Source: Cyprinodon diabolis | Taxonomy: Eukaryota; Chordata; Actinopteri; Cyprinodontiformes; Cyprinodontidae | NCBI GenBank assembly: GCA_030533445.1 | Contig: CM060083.1 | Location: 28,867,166-28,931,165 of the forward strand | Length of the DNA stretch: 64,000 nt | Direction: 5' to 3' | Part shown: one piece after another, positions 54,801 to 58,363 of the stretch | How positions within the stretch are numbered: the first letter of the stretch is position 1 | Layout: each line of letters begins with the position of its first letter | Made by a program: the position numbers and the translations under genes | Notes under the pieces: model-generated | Databases searched by the model: none | What the model was told of the DNA's origin: nothing | What the model saw: the letters and a program-made list of their open reading frames with translations, nothing else

Positions 54801-57800
54801 GGTGCTGTTGGAGTTGTAAATCTGCCTACATGAAGCTTTTGTATAGTCTTGCTTTATTATGAAATAATTATTATGAAATGTAAGATTTCAAGATTAAGCA
54901 AAAAAGTCAATCGTGTAAAACAAAAACAAAATTAGTTGTTTTGACATTGAAAAAAATACAACTATTACTAACCTATGTCGTAAGTTGTTTGGGGCAAATC
55001 TGCTTGGTTGAGCGCCGGCTCTTCAGTTGTCTTTACATCGAAACACAGTCCTTGTTGTTCATCTGGAAAAGAAAATAACTGATCAGGTGAAACTTGTAAT
55101 CTCAGGAGGAGCCACAAAACAATTTAATGTTGTGTTTTTATCGTAAATTATTAAATGCACTGAACACATATCACCAGGTGCACAAAACTGAATTTACTTA
55201 AAAGCAAATTGTATTTTTACTGTAAAATATTAAATGCACTGAAAACAAATAACACCAGATTTGTAGTTATCATATCACAATGCATTCATTGATTTGGATC
55301 CTTACCAATTGATAAAAGTTAGTAATGTTTTCATAAAGGATACCATTCTTATTTTTAACAGTACAACACATGTGGTACAGGTTTAGACCCAAAAATACAC
55401 ACTACAAAATAACTATTGTATGCATGTCAATGGCAACTAATGTTGCTTATTTTTGTTAATTGTACACTCTTTTTATTACTTATCAAACACTGCAATTTTC
55501 ATAACTTTCCCGTTACTGGTTAAGTATTCCTACAATTGCCTTACTTTGCAACTTTAAACAACTTGTTTATCAACAATCAACAATGTTGATAATGTTTTCT
55601 CATTATCAACATTTTCTAGCAATCATCATACCTTTTATCTGTGTGTCTCCAATATCTGAACGTTCATACAGGTCAATGCTGTGGTCATTTTCTGTAGTTG
55701 TGACAGGTCCACTGAAGAATAGAAAACAAGATATAAACATTTCAATCTGTGTTATTCAGATTATAGACATAAGCCTATAGAAAATAAAGTGATAAAGTTG
55801 GTTTCTACTTACCCTTCTGTTGGATTGGACCAGAATCTTACAAGAGATGGTTGTCTGGTTTTCTTGTTTGGCCTTAAATCTTCCAGGTCTCCTCGTGCTC
55901 GCAACGACGGCATTGTAGTATGGCAAGCCGATTGGGCCAATAATCGTCCGTACAATAACGCGCAGTTCCAACCCGTATTTTACGCGAGCGCGAGTTTCCA
56001 TCCAGAACGCGCAGTGACGTAAAAAACGCGCGCTCGCGTAAAATACAGGTTGGAACTGCATGTTATTGTACGGACGATTATTGGCCCAATTGGCTTGCCA
56101 TATCCCAAAGGGGGGTGCGCGCGCCCCCCGCGCCCCCACCTGAATCCGCGCCTGCTTTATGTATTTGCACAGCATTTGCACCTCTCGATCACCATTTTTT
56201 TTATGCTCCTATAGCCCTAATTTTTAAATATTGGCTTAAGTTAGTGTCACCATTAAAGCAGAATATGAATCTATGCTTGAGCCCATGTCAGTACAGAGAC
56301 ACAGCCATGCTCAGAAATAGCAGGGTGAATAATAGGGAAGTCTGGGAGAGAATTTCACCTCCATAGCATCAGATGAGTCACAGGAGAGTGTGGATGGGAA
56401 AAGGCTTCCTGGAGGTTGTCCAGTAAAACATACTTCTAAATCACACCATATGGGATCTCTGTGTAGGAGGAGTGCCAGTTTATTGCATAGGAGAACTTCC
56501 TGTAAGCCCTTGAGACTCAATAAACAGTAGAATTTGTCCTTAATGATGAAGGAGGTCCTGTGTTGTAATTTTTTGGATTCAATTCACATCCTAAACAATA
56601 TACATGCATTGACTAGCTGGGTCATTGAAGCATATAGTGCATCTGGGGGGTAGTGTTGTCGAAGATTTAAAGCATTTTTCCTTCTCAGCATATGAAAGGG
56701 TGTTTAAACACTTTACAAAAAAATGAAAAAAATGACTCAAGCACAGGATTCTGTAACCCGTCTTTTGCAGATTTAAATTGATATCCTTCAGCCAGCAGGC
56801 AGTTCTGGCTGAAGTAGAGGAAATCTCACCTCCTGATATTTATCTTCTTGCTTTGGCATTTCAGCATCCTGCCCCTGTGCCTTAGAGTACTTCTTTTGTT
56901 TCAGGGTCTACTGGCATTTATTTAAATTTTCTTTAGTAATAACTGCACATAATGATCAAAAGTTAAACGGCACACTTAAATTTGCAAAATATTTGTACTT
57001 TTTTGTTTTACATTAATGTAAAAGATGATTCTAGAAGAAGAATGCTGTAAGACAGGAGTCTAAGATAGGAGTTTTTCTTGGATATTTGGACCTATGACTA
57101 GTTCAAATTTATTTCAACAATCGAACAATGAAAACTGATAACTTTTAAAAGCTATTCTTGGTAAAATTGGAGGCAAAAAGTATTGGTACTTGTTTGGTAT
57201 AAGTTAGTACATGGCATAAGTTAAATCCAGCCGCAGACTGTGAGAAGCTTAAAGAAATTTTTAAAAAGCCATTAAAACCTTGTTAAAGGATTTCCACCAG
57301 GGTCTGTCCCTGGTGATATAAGAGTGCATTCCTGCACAATCAGAGAGAGGTTGCATCAGTTAAACTGTCATGGTTGGTGTTCAAAAGGAAAATCTTTGCT
57401 CTCCAGAAGGCCAGACTACAGCTTGCCTGAGAGAAAATAAGCATAGACCAAAACACATGGGATTATTTTTCTTGGACTGATGAGTTTTTAGAGCCCTTTT
57501 TTTAACCAACAGGGAAAGAAAGATGGTATAAACCAAGTATTTAGGGGTTCTCTGCTGCAGCAGGTTGTGATCAGCTTAATATTTAATCCACCATGAATTC
57601 CAACATAAATCAAGTGGTGCTGTAAAAATGAACATATCTGTAAATAAAAAAGCCCCCGCAGAGAGGTGGAGAAATAAAGCTTTGGTCCTGTAATTTTACA
57701 TTATTTTTTGGGTTGTCACCTGTTATGTCAGGTTCATTCAAACATGACCTAAAATGTCTCATATAGGGTAGCCCTATTGTTCCTGGCTATATCATTATTA

Positions 57801-58363
57801 TAAACTTCATTCTTTCATTATGTATTGATTTAAGGTGTCAGATAGTCGAGGGAACTGCACCTTTCACAGGAACCCGACGCCGTGCACCATCCCCCAGGAA
57901 AAAGAAAATATCTTCCACTCCATATTTGCCTTTTTCACCAAATCTGGGCGGAAAGTCTTGGTAAACAGTCAGCACTCACACATTGACTTTGCAAACCTTA
58001 TCTATCACACATTTCTCTCACTGCTTACATCCACTTCTCTGTGTGTGTTTTTCACAGGATTGTGATCGGCCTGGAAGGGCATGTATGACTATCTCCTGCA
58101 GTCTGGGTCCACAGCTAAAAGAAGAAGCTTTGAACATAGATATAAAACTTCTGCTGAACACAGAAATTTTACAAATAGTAGGATATGCTTCAATTACTCA
58201 TTAGATTCACCTTGATTGTATGTAAATTAGGGAGGAAAATTGTAATTTATTGCCTTAATACCTGCAGGATAGTTCCTCTGTGCTCCAGTTTGTAACCAGA
58301 GGCAACATCCAAGTAAATCACAGAGCGATTGAGGTGCCAAATGGGCTGCCAGAAGATATTTCT
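401..58363 (+). CDS. itga9: Integrin alpha-9, exons 3-26 (partial gene, spans whole window)
   Basis: Alpha subunit of a cell-surface integrin. In vertebrates alpha-9 pairs with beta-1 and binds tenascin-C, VCAM-1, osteopontin and the EIIIA segment of fibronectin. Twenty-four GT-AG exons chain in phase into 852 codons starting inside a codon at 401. Family marks seen in order: CGKTC loop and [12 protein letters not shown] (exon 3), ACAHRWKN (exon 4), [12 protein letters not shown] (exon 5), [13 protein letters not shown] (exon 6), calcium loops [18 protein letters not shown] and DMDSNGYAD (exons 9-13), [10 protein letters not shown] at the propeller-thigh border, [40 protein letters not shown] and [10 protein letters not shown]. 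There is no I domain. EEHGSC and the [10 protein letters not shown] region fit alpha-9 better than alpha-4. N-glycosylation sequons occur in exons 6, 14, 15, 18, 20, 22 and 24. Signal peptide, first blade, membrane helix and tail lie outside the window. Exon numbers are inferred from the mammalian gene. Confidence 0.95.
508..2479 (+). other. itga9 intron 3
   Basis: About 2 kb with no gene recognised. It contains short poly-A and poly-T runs and a TG-rich patch near 1800. Short open frames here show no family motif. Confidence 0.8.
2480..2603 (+). CDS. itga9: itga9 exon 4
   Basis: Opens with ACAHRWKN, the hallmark following exon 3 in alpha-4 and alpha-9, and ends at PCYE plus one base (phase 1). 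Acceptor TTGCAG; donor GTATAA. The two cysteines of this blade are present. Confidence 0.95.
2604..4149 (+). other. itga9 intron 4
   Basis: AT-rich, with a T run near 3352-3370 and a strong T-tract before the acceptor at 4148-4149. No coding or repeat family recognised. Confidence 0.8.
4150..4217 (+). CDS. itga9: itga9 exon 5
   Basis: Short 68-base exon encoding [15 protein letters not shown] and ending FTE in phase 0. EEHGSC separates alpha-9 from alpha-4. The donor GTCAGT is close to consensus. Confidence 0.95.
4410..4800 (+). repeat. Non-autonomous AT-rich repeat, copy 1
   Basis: Begins GAGCTGCAACTAAC and contains several ATTAATCGATTAAT-like palindromes at both ends. It shares internal blocks (AAAGAAGA, CATAATTACTGCTCTAA-like, AAGGCATGTTT) with copies near 7455 and 21323. 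It looks like a small non-autonomous DNA transposon. The exact ends are uncertain. Confidence 0.55.
7455..7880 (-). repeat. Non-autonomous AT-rich repeat, copy 2
   Basis: Read on the minus strand it starts GCAGGGCTGCAAAT and carries the same blocks as the copy at 4410: the palindromic TAATCGATTA units, the GCATGTTTTAGTCTC block and AATTACTGCTCTAA. It is interrupted by an (AT)n tract near 7637-7660. Confidence 0.55.
8411..8740 (+). pseudogene. RecQ-type helicase fragment (decayed)
   Basis: From the ATG at 8411 the frame reads [12 protein letters not shown], then [12 protein letters not shown] before a stop. A second frame directly continues with SAVLPTGF. Together these resemble the start of RecQ-like superfamily-2 helicases, where REQ-EAL-SF leads to the motif I loop (LPTGFGKS). 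Here the GKS part is missing, and at least one frame change and one stop break it. Multi-copy RecQ-like genes are common in fish genomes. I infer a dead, dispersed copy rather than a host gene. Confidence 0.4.
8936..9420 (+). pseudogene. Decayed Tc1-like transposase relic
   Basis: Near 9213-9300 one frame reads [13 protein letters not shown], resembling the PDLNPTEMLW-DLK segment around the third catalytic residue of Tc1/mariner transposases. The upstream phrase at 9078-9110 also resembles that family. Many stops and frame changes are present. Boundaries are approximate. Confidence 0.35.
10348..10477 (+). CDS. itga9: itga9 exon 6
   Basis: Encodes [20 protein letters not shown], a propeller blade with a GAPG turn, and ends RFSYLG with the Gly codon split (phase 1). 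One N-glycosylation sequon (NMT). Acceptor CTTAG; donor GTGAGA. Confidence 0.95.
10478..11553 (+). other. itga9 intron 6
   Basis: About 1.1 kb of AT-rich sequence. A 98-codon open frame at 11202-11498 has no recognisable family and runs close to the next acceptor. I treat it as chance. Confidence 0.75.
11554..11639 (+). CDS. itga9: itga9 exon 7
   Basis: Encodes [11 protein letters not shown] and [12 protein letters not shown], a full FG-GAP-type turn. Starts in phase 1 and ends in phase 0, with donor GTATGA. It is separated from exon 8 by only 72 bases. Confidence 0.95.
11712..11774 (+). CDS. itga9: itga9 exon 8
   Basis: A 21-codon exon reading [11 protein letters not shown] and FQASGKM. 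Both ends are in phase 0. Acceptor GGACAG; donor GTATGT. Confidence 0.93.
11775..12230 (+). other. itga9 intron 8
   Basis: 456 bases. No feature seen beyond splice signals (acceptor TTCCAG at 12225-12230). Confidence 0.8.
12231..12368 (+). CDS. itga9: itga9 exon 9 (first Ca2+ loop)
   Basis: Encodes [18 protein letters not shown], then [19 protein letters not shown] is an FG-GAP calcium-binding loop of the propeller underside. 46 codons, both ends phase 0, donor GTGAGT. Confidence 0.97.
12610..12715 (+). CDS. itga9: itga9 exon 10 (second Ca2+ loop, first part)
   Basis: Encodes [20 protein letters not shown]. The calcium loop DIDDDGYQD is completed by exon 11 through a split Asp codon. Acceptor TTTCAG; the donor GTTTGT is weaker than consensus. 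Confidence 0.96.
12716..14107 (+). other. itga9 intron 10, with an old repeat near 13005-13210
   Basis: The stretch near 13020-13060 (GTGTTGGTCTATCACATAAA) resembles the end of a widespread fish repeat that also appears near 14758 (opposite orientation) and 19805. The rest holds no recognised gene. Short open frames around 13370-13865 have no family motif. Confidence 0.5.
14108..14202 (+). CDS. itga9: itga9 exon 11
   Basis: Completes the second calcium loop and encodes [20 protein letters not shown], a very conserved propeller segment. Ends KKYSM in phase 0. Acceptor CCCCAG; donor GTATTT. Confidence 0.97.
14203..15522 (+). other. itga9 intron 11
   Basis: 1.3 kb. Its second half is a decayed Tc1-like copy (listed separately). 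14203-14750 shows nothing recognised. Confidence 0.7.
14755..15260 (+). pseudogene. Decayed Tc1-like element, family shared with 49930
   Basis: Begins with ACCACAAACTTAAATGTATT, a subterminal phrase of a fish Tc1-type repeat. Later blocks (GGAACAGCTGCAAACC, GGCCATCCTGCTAAACAGAC, GACAGGCTCAGCATGGAGAG) match the region that in intact relatives encodes the DNA-binding domain. The same phrases recur, also degraded, near 49970. No open frame survives. Confidence 0.45.
15523..15613 (+). CDS. itga9: itga9 exon 12 (third Ca2+ loop, first part)
   Basis: Encodes [20 protein letters not shown], then [10 protein letters not shown]. The loop DMDSNGYAD is completed in exon 13. Acceptor TTTCAG; donor GTACAG; ends in phase 1. 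Confidence 0.97.
15614..15925 (+). other. itga9 intron 12
   Basis: 312 bases. Nothing beyond splice signals. Confidence 0.8.
15926..15971 (+). CDS. itga9: itga9 exon 13 (46 bases)
   Basis: Smallest exon in the window. Encodes [16 protein letters not shown], closing the last calcium-binding blade. Acceptor TGCAG; donor GTGAGT; ends in phase 2. Confidence 0.97.
16108..16262 (+). CDS. itga9: itga9 exon 14
   Basis: Encodes [20 protein letters not shown] and [10 protein letters not shown], the propeller-to-thigh transition with paired cysteines and N-glycosylation sequons. Ends GEI plus one base. Acceptor CATAG; donor GTGACA. Confidence 0.96.
16287..16377 (+). repeat. (ATCC)n microsatellite with GTCC variants
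   Basis: About 91 bases of tetranucleotide units. An inner block has units changed to GTCC, so the array is compound. It starts about 25 bases after the exon 14 donor. Confidence 0.95.
17820..17990. repeat. Palindromic repeat with TTATCTCGAGAA-type units
   Basis: Repeats the phrases CGTTATCTCAAGAA, GATAATGAGATAATC, CGATAACGAGATAG and TTATCTCGAGAAG in alternating orientation around an A run. This suggests a small inverted-repeat transposon. Not assigned to a family; ends uncertain. Confidence 0.4.
18063..18300 (-). mobile_element. LINE 3' tail fragment
   Basis: On the minus strand the segment ends CCCCATTGTGGGACAGTACA, then CTATTCTATTCTATTCTATT. This matches the pattern of fish LINE 3' ends, with a conserved stem phrase followed by a pentamer tail. 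Only 3' untranslated sequence remains. Antisense to itga9. Confidence 0.55.
18673..18833 (+). CDS. itga9: itga9 exon 15
   Basis: Encodes [20 protein letters not shown] and [19 protein letters not shown] of the thigh domain. The Glu codon is split with exon 14, and the exon ends in phase 0. Acceptor CTTAG; donor GTAGGT. Less conserved with mammals than the propeller, as usual for this domain. Confidence 0.94.
19795..19900. repeat. Old repeat end (CACATAAAATCACAATGAAA type)
   Basis: The phrase from CTCTCACATAAAATC to GCAGCAAAATGTGG resembles the terminal part of the fish repeat also glimpsed near 13020 and 14758. Only an end fragment is recognisable. Confidence 0.35.
21323..21672 (+). repeat. 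Non-autonomous AT-rich repeat, copy 3
   Basis: Same block order as the copy at 4410: AACTAACTATTTTTATTAC, ATTAATCGATTAATAATC, CCTTAAAGAAGAG, ATAATTACTGCTCTAA, AAGGCATGTTTGAGAGTC, GATTAATCGATGATTAA. Its 3' end looks truncated against another repeat. An (AT)n tract precedes it at 21285-21317. Confidence 0.5.
21683..22082. repeat. Candidate hAT-like non-autonomous element
   Basis: The phrase ATCGGATATC appears near 21727 and again, as GTATCGGATATC, near 22048, followed by GAGGCACATCTAG. These resemble ends of a fish hAT-derived repeat. No open frame. Family and limits are uncertain. Confidence 0.3.
27751..27804 (+). repeat. 27-base tandem duplication
   Basis: Two adjacent identical copies of a 27-base unit that begins AATAATTGCAACAC (27751-27777 and 27778-27804), 17 bases before the long AT array. 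Confidence 0.95.
27821..28016. repeat. Compound (AT)n / (AGAGAT)n / (AGATAT)n microsatellite
   Basis: About 68 bases of pure AT, then AGAGAT units, then ATAGAT and ATATAGAT units. Open frames across it translate only to Tyr-Ile, Ile-Glu or Ser-Ile repeats and are not genes. Confidence 0.97.
31932..33179 (-). mobile_element. Intact-looking Tc1-type transposon
   Basis: 1248-base element in itga9 intron 15, antisense to the host gene. Its ends are perfect 29-base inverted repeats (31932-31960 and 33151-33179) beginning CACTATATTGCCAAAAGTAT. It is flanked by TA on both sides (31930-31931 and 33180-33181), the Tc1/mariner target duplication. The short inverted repeats lack the internal direct repeats of Sleeping-Beauty-type elements. 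The single transposase gene has no stop or frameshift. Perfect ends and a whole frame point to a young copy. Confidence 0.93.
32014..33045 (-). CDS. Tc1-type transposase, full length (343 aa)
   Basis: Cuts and pastes its own element at TA sites. The start ATG at 33045 ([13 protein letters not shown]) was chosen because the frame upstream to 33231 runs into the terminal repeat and shows no family similarity. Two N-terminal helix-turn-helix units are visible: residues about 15-55 ([20 protein letters not shown]) and about 80-125. GRPRKLT lies between them as a basic AT-hook-like link. The catalytic triad is seen as [14 protein letters not shown] and [11 protein letters not shown]. Exactly 34 residues separate the second Asp from the Glu (DD34E). 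The Gly-rich [15 protein letters not shown] box precedes the second Asp. Length matches the family (about 340 aa). Likely silent or weakly expressed in the intron; activity cannot be judged from sequence. Confidence 0.93.
   Translation of the reverse strand: MGRSQELSEFQRGTVIGCHLCNKSSREISSLLNIPQSTVSCIIRKWKCLGTTATQPRSGRPRKLTERGQRMLKRIVRRGRQLSAESITTDLQTSCGLQISSRTVRRELHGMGFHGRAAASKPYITKCNAKRRMRWCKARRHWTLEQWRRVLWSDESRFSIWQSDGRVWVWRLPGERYLSDCIVPSVKFGGGGIMVWGCFSGAGLGPLVPVKGTLNASAYQDILDNSMLPTLWEQFGAGPFLFQHDCAPVHKARSIKTWMTESGVDELDWPAQSPDLNPIEHLWDELERRLRARPSRPTSVCDLTNALLEEWSKIPINTLLNLVDSLPRRVEAVLAAKGGPTSY
33433..33509 (+). repeat. (TTCC)n microsatellite
   Basis: About 18 nearly perfect tetranucleotide units. 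The minus-strand frame over it translates as KEGR repeats and is not a gene. Confidence 0.97.
38840..39423 (-). mobile_element. LINE 3' end with remnant of reverse-transcriptase ORF
   Basis: On the minus strand the 5' portion reads [20 protein letters not shown], then, after a frame change, [20 protein letters not shown]. These resemble the C-terminal end of ORF2 in CR1/L2/Rex1-type LINEs, where a Leu-Pro-Ser-Gly-Arg-like segment precedes Ser-Phe-Phe-Pro. The remainder is 3' untranslated sequence rich in TGCACT phrases, ending in TGACAATTAAGTTTAAGTCT. It is 5'-truncated, as usual for LINE copies, frameshifted and non-functional. Confidence 0.6.
40749..40901 (+). CDS. itga9: itga9 exon 16
   Basis: 51 codons, both ends phase 0. 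Encodes [20 protein letters not shown] and [20 protein letters not shown] of the thigh domain. Acceptor CTGCAG; donor GTACAA. The open frame runs on past the donor by chance to 41051. Confidence 0.96.
41633..43209 (-). mobile_element. Tc1-type transposon with IR/DR ends (Sleeping-Beauty-like layout)
   Basis: 1577-base element flanked by TA at 41631-41632 and 43210-43211. The inverted repeats are long (about 200 bases) and imperfect. Each carries two direct repeats with core AAGTATTT-GTCA: 41646-41658 and 41820-41832 on the left, and reversed at 43183-43195 and 43020-43032 on the right. Two transposase binding sites per end is the defining IR/DR layout of Sleeping-Beauty-group elements. Its transposase frame has one stop. 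Antisense to itga9. It is a different subfamily from the copy at 31932. Confidence 0.92.
41849..42853 (-). pseudogene. Tc1-type transposase interrupted by a single in-frame stop
   Basis: From the ATG at 42853 ([16 protein letters not shown]) the frame runs 198 codons, meets TGA at 42257-42259, then continues in the same frame to a natural stop at 41849. That makes 334 codon positions, the usual family length. Visible parts are a paired-like DNA-binding region with [12 protein letters not shown] and, near residue 55, GAPRKIS in place of the usual GRPRK link; WSDETK (first Asp); [18 protein letters not shown] just before the stop; then FQHDNDPKH and [11 protein letters not shown] with the DD34E spacing kept. 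The relatives' Arg codon CGA at that place would become TGA by one CpG transition, which is my inference for how it broke. Confidence 0.9.
44210..44286 (+). CDS. itga9: itga9 exon 17
   Basis: Encodes [20 protein letters not shown], then RLLLSG, with a cysteine pair typical of the thigh/genu region. The Gly codon is split with exon 18. Acceptor TTCAG; donor GTAAAA. Confidence 0.96.
44287..44776 (+). other. itga9 intron 17
   Basis: 490 bases, AT-rich. No feature seen apart from splice signals. Confidence 0.8.
44777..44924 (+). CDS. itga9: itga9 exon 18
   Basis: Encodes [20 protein letters not shown], then [20 protein letters not shown], the start of calf-1. Sequons NVS, NVT and NFS are present. 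Ends WQK in phase 0. Donor GTCAGT. Confidence 0.97.
44925..49245 (+). other. itga9 intron 18
   Basis: 4.3 kb. One minus-strand SINE-like repeat near 45482. No other family was recognised. Short open frames (for example 47418-47747) carry no motif. Confidence 0.75.
45482..45595 (-). mobile_element. tRNA-derived SINE-like repeat
   Basis: Read on the minus strand it shows a tRNA-like head with an A-box-like part followed by the B-box GGTTCGAGTTC, then a downstream CACTCCCCTGTC phrase, as in common fish tRNA-derived SINEs. It does not fold into a full tRNA by eye and lacks a clear anticodon arm, so it is not called as a tRNA gene. Confidence 0.5.
49246..49332 (+). CDS. itga9: itga9 exon 19
   Basis: 29 codons reading [20 protein letters not shown], then FPFMRAQTK, a highly conserved calf-1 segment with two cysteines. 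Both ends phase 0. Acceptor TTGCAG; donor GTAGTC. Confidence 0.97.
49433..49512 (+). CDS. itga9: itga9 exon 20
   Basis: Encodes [20 protein letters not shown], then FLVEAK, with sequon NDT. It follows a 100-base intron. The Ser codon is split with exon 21. Donor GTATGT. Confidence 0.96.
49930..50455 (+). pseudogene. Decayed Tc1-like transposon with inserted LINE-type tail
   Basis: Blocks CATGGCTGTCCTCCTAAAA and GAGCATTAATCAAAGAGG (49968-50005), then GTGGTGGCAGCATGAAAGTG (50338) and GAAAACCTGTTAATATCC, follow the order of a fish Tc1 transposase gene. The second set corresponds to the GGGS-M-W-G box. The sequence is cut near 50455 by another repeat and split near 50205-50310 by a retroelement tail. 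No open frame. Confidence 0.45.
50205..50310 (+). mobile_element. 3' tail of a retroelement (TGAATTGAATTGAA repeat)
   Basis: Contains AAGTGCCTGGAGATGACATG, then TGAATTGGCGCTATAGAAAT, then pentamer repeats ATTGA. This phrase is a common 3' end of fish retroelements. Nested inside the Tc1-like relic. Confidence 0.5.
50456..50639. repeat. Small inverted-repeat element (MITE-like)
   Basis: Starts CAGTGGTTCTCAATCCTGGT and ends ACAGGGCTGAGAACTG, which is roughly the reverse complement of the start. About 184 bases, no coding capacity. It interrupts the Tc1-like relic. Confidence 0.5.
51187..51270 (+). CDS. itga9: itga9 exon 21
   Basis: Encodes [20 protein letters not shown], then TDTTITG, the end of calf-1. 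The Gly codon is split with exon 22. Acceptor TTTTAG after a long T tract; donor GTAAGG. Confidence 0.96.
51271..51845 (+). other. itga9 intron 21
   Basis: 575 bases. No repeat or gene recognised. Confidence 0.8.
51846..51954 (+). CDS. itga9: itga9 exon 22
   Basis: Encodes [20 protein letters not shown], then [16 protein letters not shown], opening calf-2. Sequon NLT. Ends in phase 0. Acceptor TTGCAG; donor GTACTT. Confidence 0.96.
52059..52166 (+). CDS. itga9: itga9 exon 23
   Basis: 36 codons reading [20 protein letters not shown], then [16 protein letters not shown]. Both ends phase 0. GTGGGT at 52167 was taken as donor because it joins exon 24 in frame; the GTACCA four bases later would break the frame. 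Confidence 0.95.
52826..53190. repeat. Degenerate tandem/inverted repeat with GCAAACACA units
   Basis: The phrase GCAAACACA or AACACACAAAA recurs many times with spacing of roughly 20-40 bases. The opposite-strand version (GTGTTTTT, TTTGCCCTTTGC) appears at 53490-53640. This suggests two arms of one older element into which the hAT copy jumped. The arms are not perfect complements. Confidence 0.4.
53720..53764 (+). repeat. GGGTCAC-type short tandem repeat in hAT end
   Basis: Six or so units of GGGTCA, GGGGTCAC and similar, within the left subterminal part of the hAT element. Subterminal short repeats are where hAT transposases commonly bind. The role here is inference. Confidence 0.7.
54179..55913 (-). 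pseudogene. hAT transposase remnant: four N-terminal exons plus C-terminal domain
   Basis: Exon 1 is 55813-55913 from the ATG at 55913 ([20 protein letters not shown]) with donor GTAAGT. Exon 2 is 55632-55711, donor GTATGA. Exon 3 is 54973-55062, donor GTTAGT. Exon 4 begins at 54761. All join in phase. Exon 4 reads [20 protein letters not shown], then [14 protein letters not shown], like the start of a TTF-type zinc finger, and stops at 54517. From 54520 to 54179, shifted by one base, comes [11 protein letters not shown] and [20 protein letters not shown], the hAT dimerisation domain. The RNase H-like catalytic region is absent, so an internal deletion joined the two parts out of frame. Confidence 0.75.
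55919..56102. repeat. 79-base inverted repeat with 26-base loop, CpG-rich
   Basis: Arms 55919-55997 and 56024-56102 are near-perfect reverse complements, starting TATGGCAAGCC and ending GCGAGCGCG-GTTT. Most differences between arms are CpG in the left arm against TpG or CpA in the right. It lies between the hAT right end and the transposase ATG, so it would occupy the 5' untranslated or promoter part. A long hairpin is possible on either strand. Confidence 0.92.
57100..57640 (+). pseudogene. Decayed Tc1-like relic
   Basis: Phrases GAGAAAATAAGCATAGACC, TTTTCTTGGACTGATGAG (57470-57485; compare the W-T/S-D-E catalytic box) and AATCCACCATGAATTCCAAC (57585) follow the order of Tc1-type transposase genes in fish. 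No frame survives. The ends were not found. Confidence 0.4.
57835..57960 (+). CDS. itga9: itga9 exon 24
   Basis: 42 codons reading [20 protein letters not shown], then [20 protein letters not shown]. The [10 protein letters not shown] ending is typical of alpha-9. Sequon NCT. Both ends phase 0. The acceptor (TGATTTAAG) has a weak polypyrimidine tract; donor GTAAAC. Confidence 0.97.
58058..58177 (+). CDS. itga9: itga9 exon 25
   Basis: 40 codons reading [20 protein letters not shown], then [15 protein letters not shown] of calf-2, with conserved cysteines. It follows a 97-base intron. The donor GTAGGA is non-ideal. Confidence 0.96.
58268..58363 (+). CDS. itga9: itga9 exon 26 (last exon in window)
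   Basis: 32 codons reading [20 protein letters not shown], then [12 protein letters not shown]. Donor GTAAGT. In mammals the next exon encodes the end of calf-2 and the membrane helix. No such exon was found up to 64000. Confidence 0.95.

Larger units (their letters stand above)
53678..56154 (-). mobile_element. Internally deleted hAT transposon
   Basis: 2477-base element bounded by imperfect inverted ends: CAGTGGGGATCCAGG on the left and, read on the minus strand, CAGGCGCGGATTCAGG on the right. Flanked by direct CTTTATG (53671-53677 and 56155-56161), fitting the hAT 8-base target duplication with one mismatch. Inside, on the minus strand, are spliced transposase N-terminal exons and the hAT C-terminal dimerisation domain, but no catalytic core. 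It must depend on a full copy elsewhere. Antisense to itga9. Confidence 0.8.
52167..57834 (+). other. itga9 intron 23
   Basis: 5.7 kb. A 2.5-kb hAT element (53678-56154) sits inside an older repeat rich in GCAAACACA-type units. A decayed Tc1-like stretch lies near 57100-57640. 52167-52820 and 56200-57090 show nothing recognised. Confidence 0.75.

Noticed and set aside
55756..56181. 141-codon minus-strand open frame
   Set aside because: Runs through the hairpin and hAT end in a different frame from the spliced transposase exon 1 (55813-55913).
401..58363. Integrin alpha-4 as the identity of the host gene
   Set aside because: Exon 5 [12 protein letters not shown] and the exon 24 [10 protein letters not shown] region match alpha-9 better, and no alpha-4-type cleavage site was seen in exon 16.
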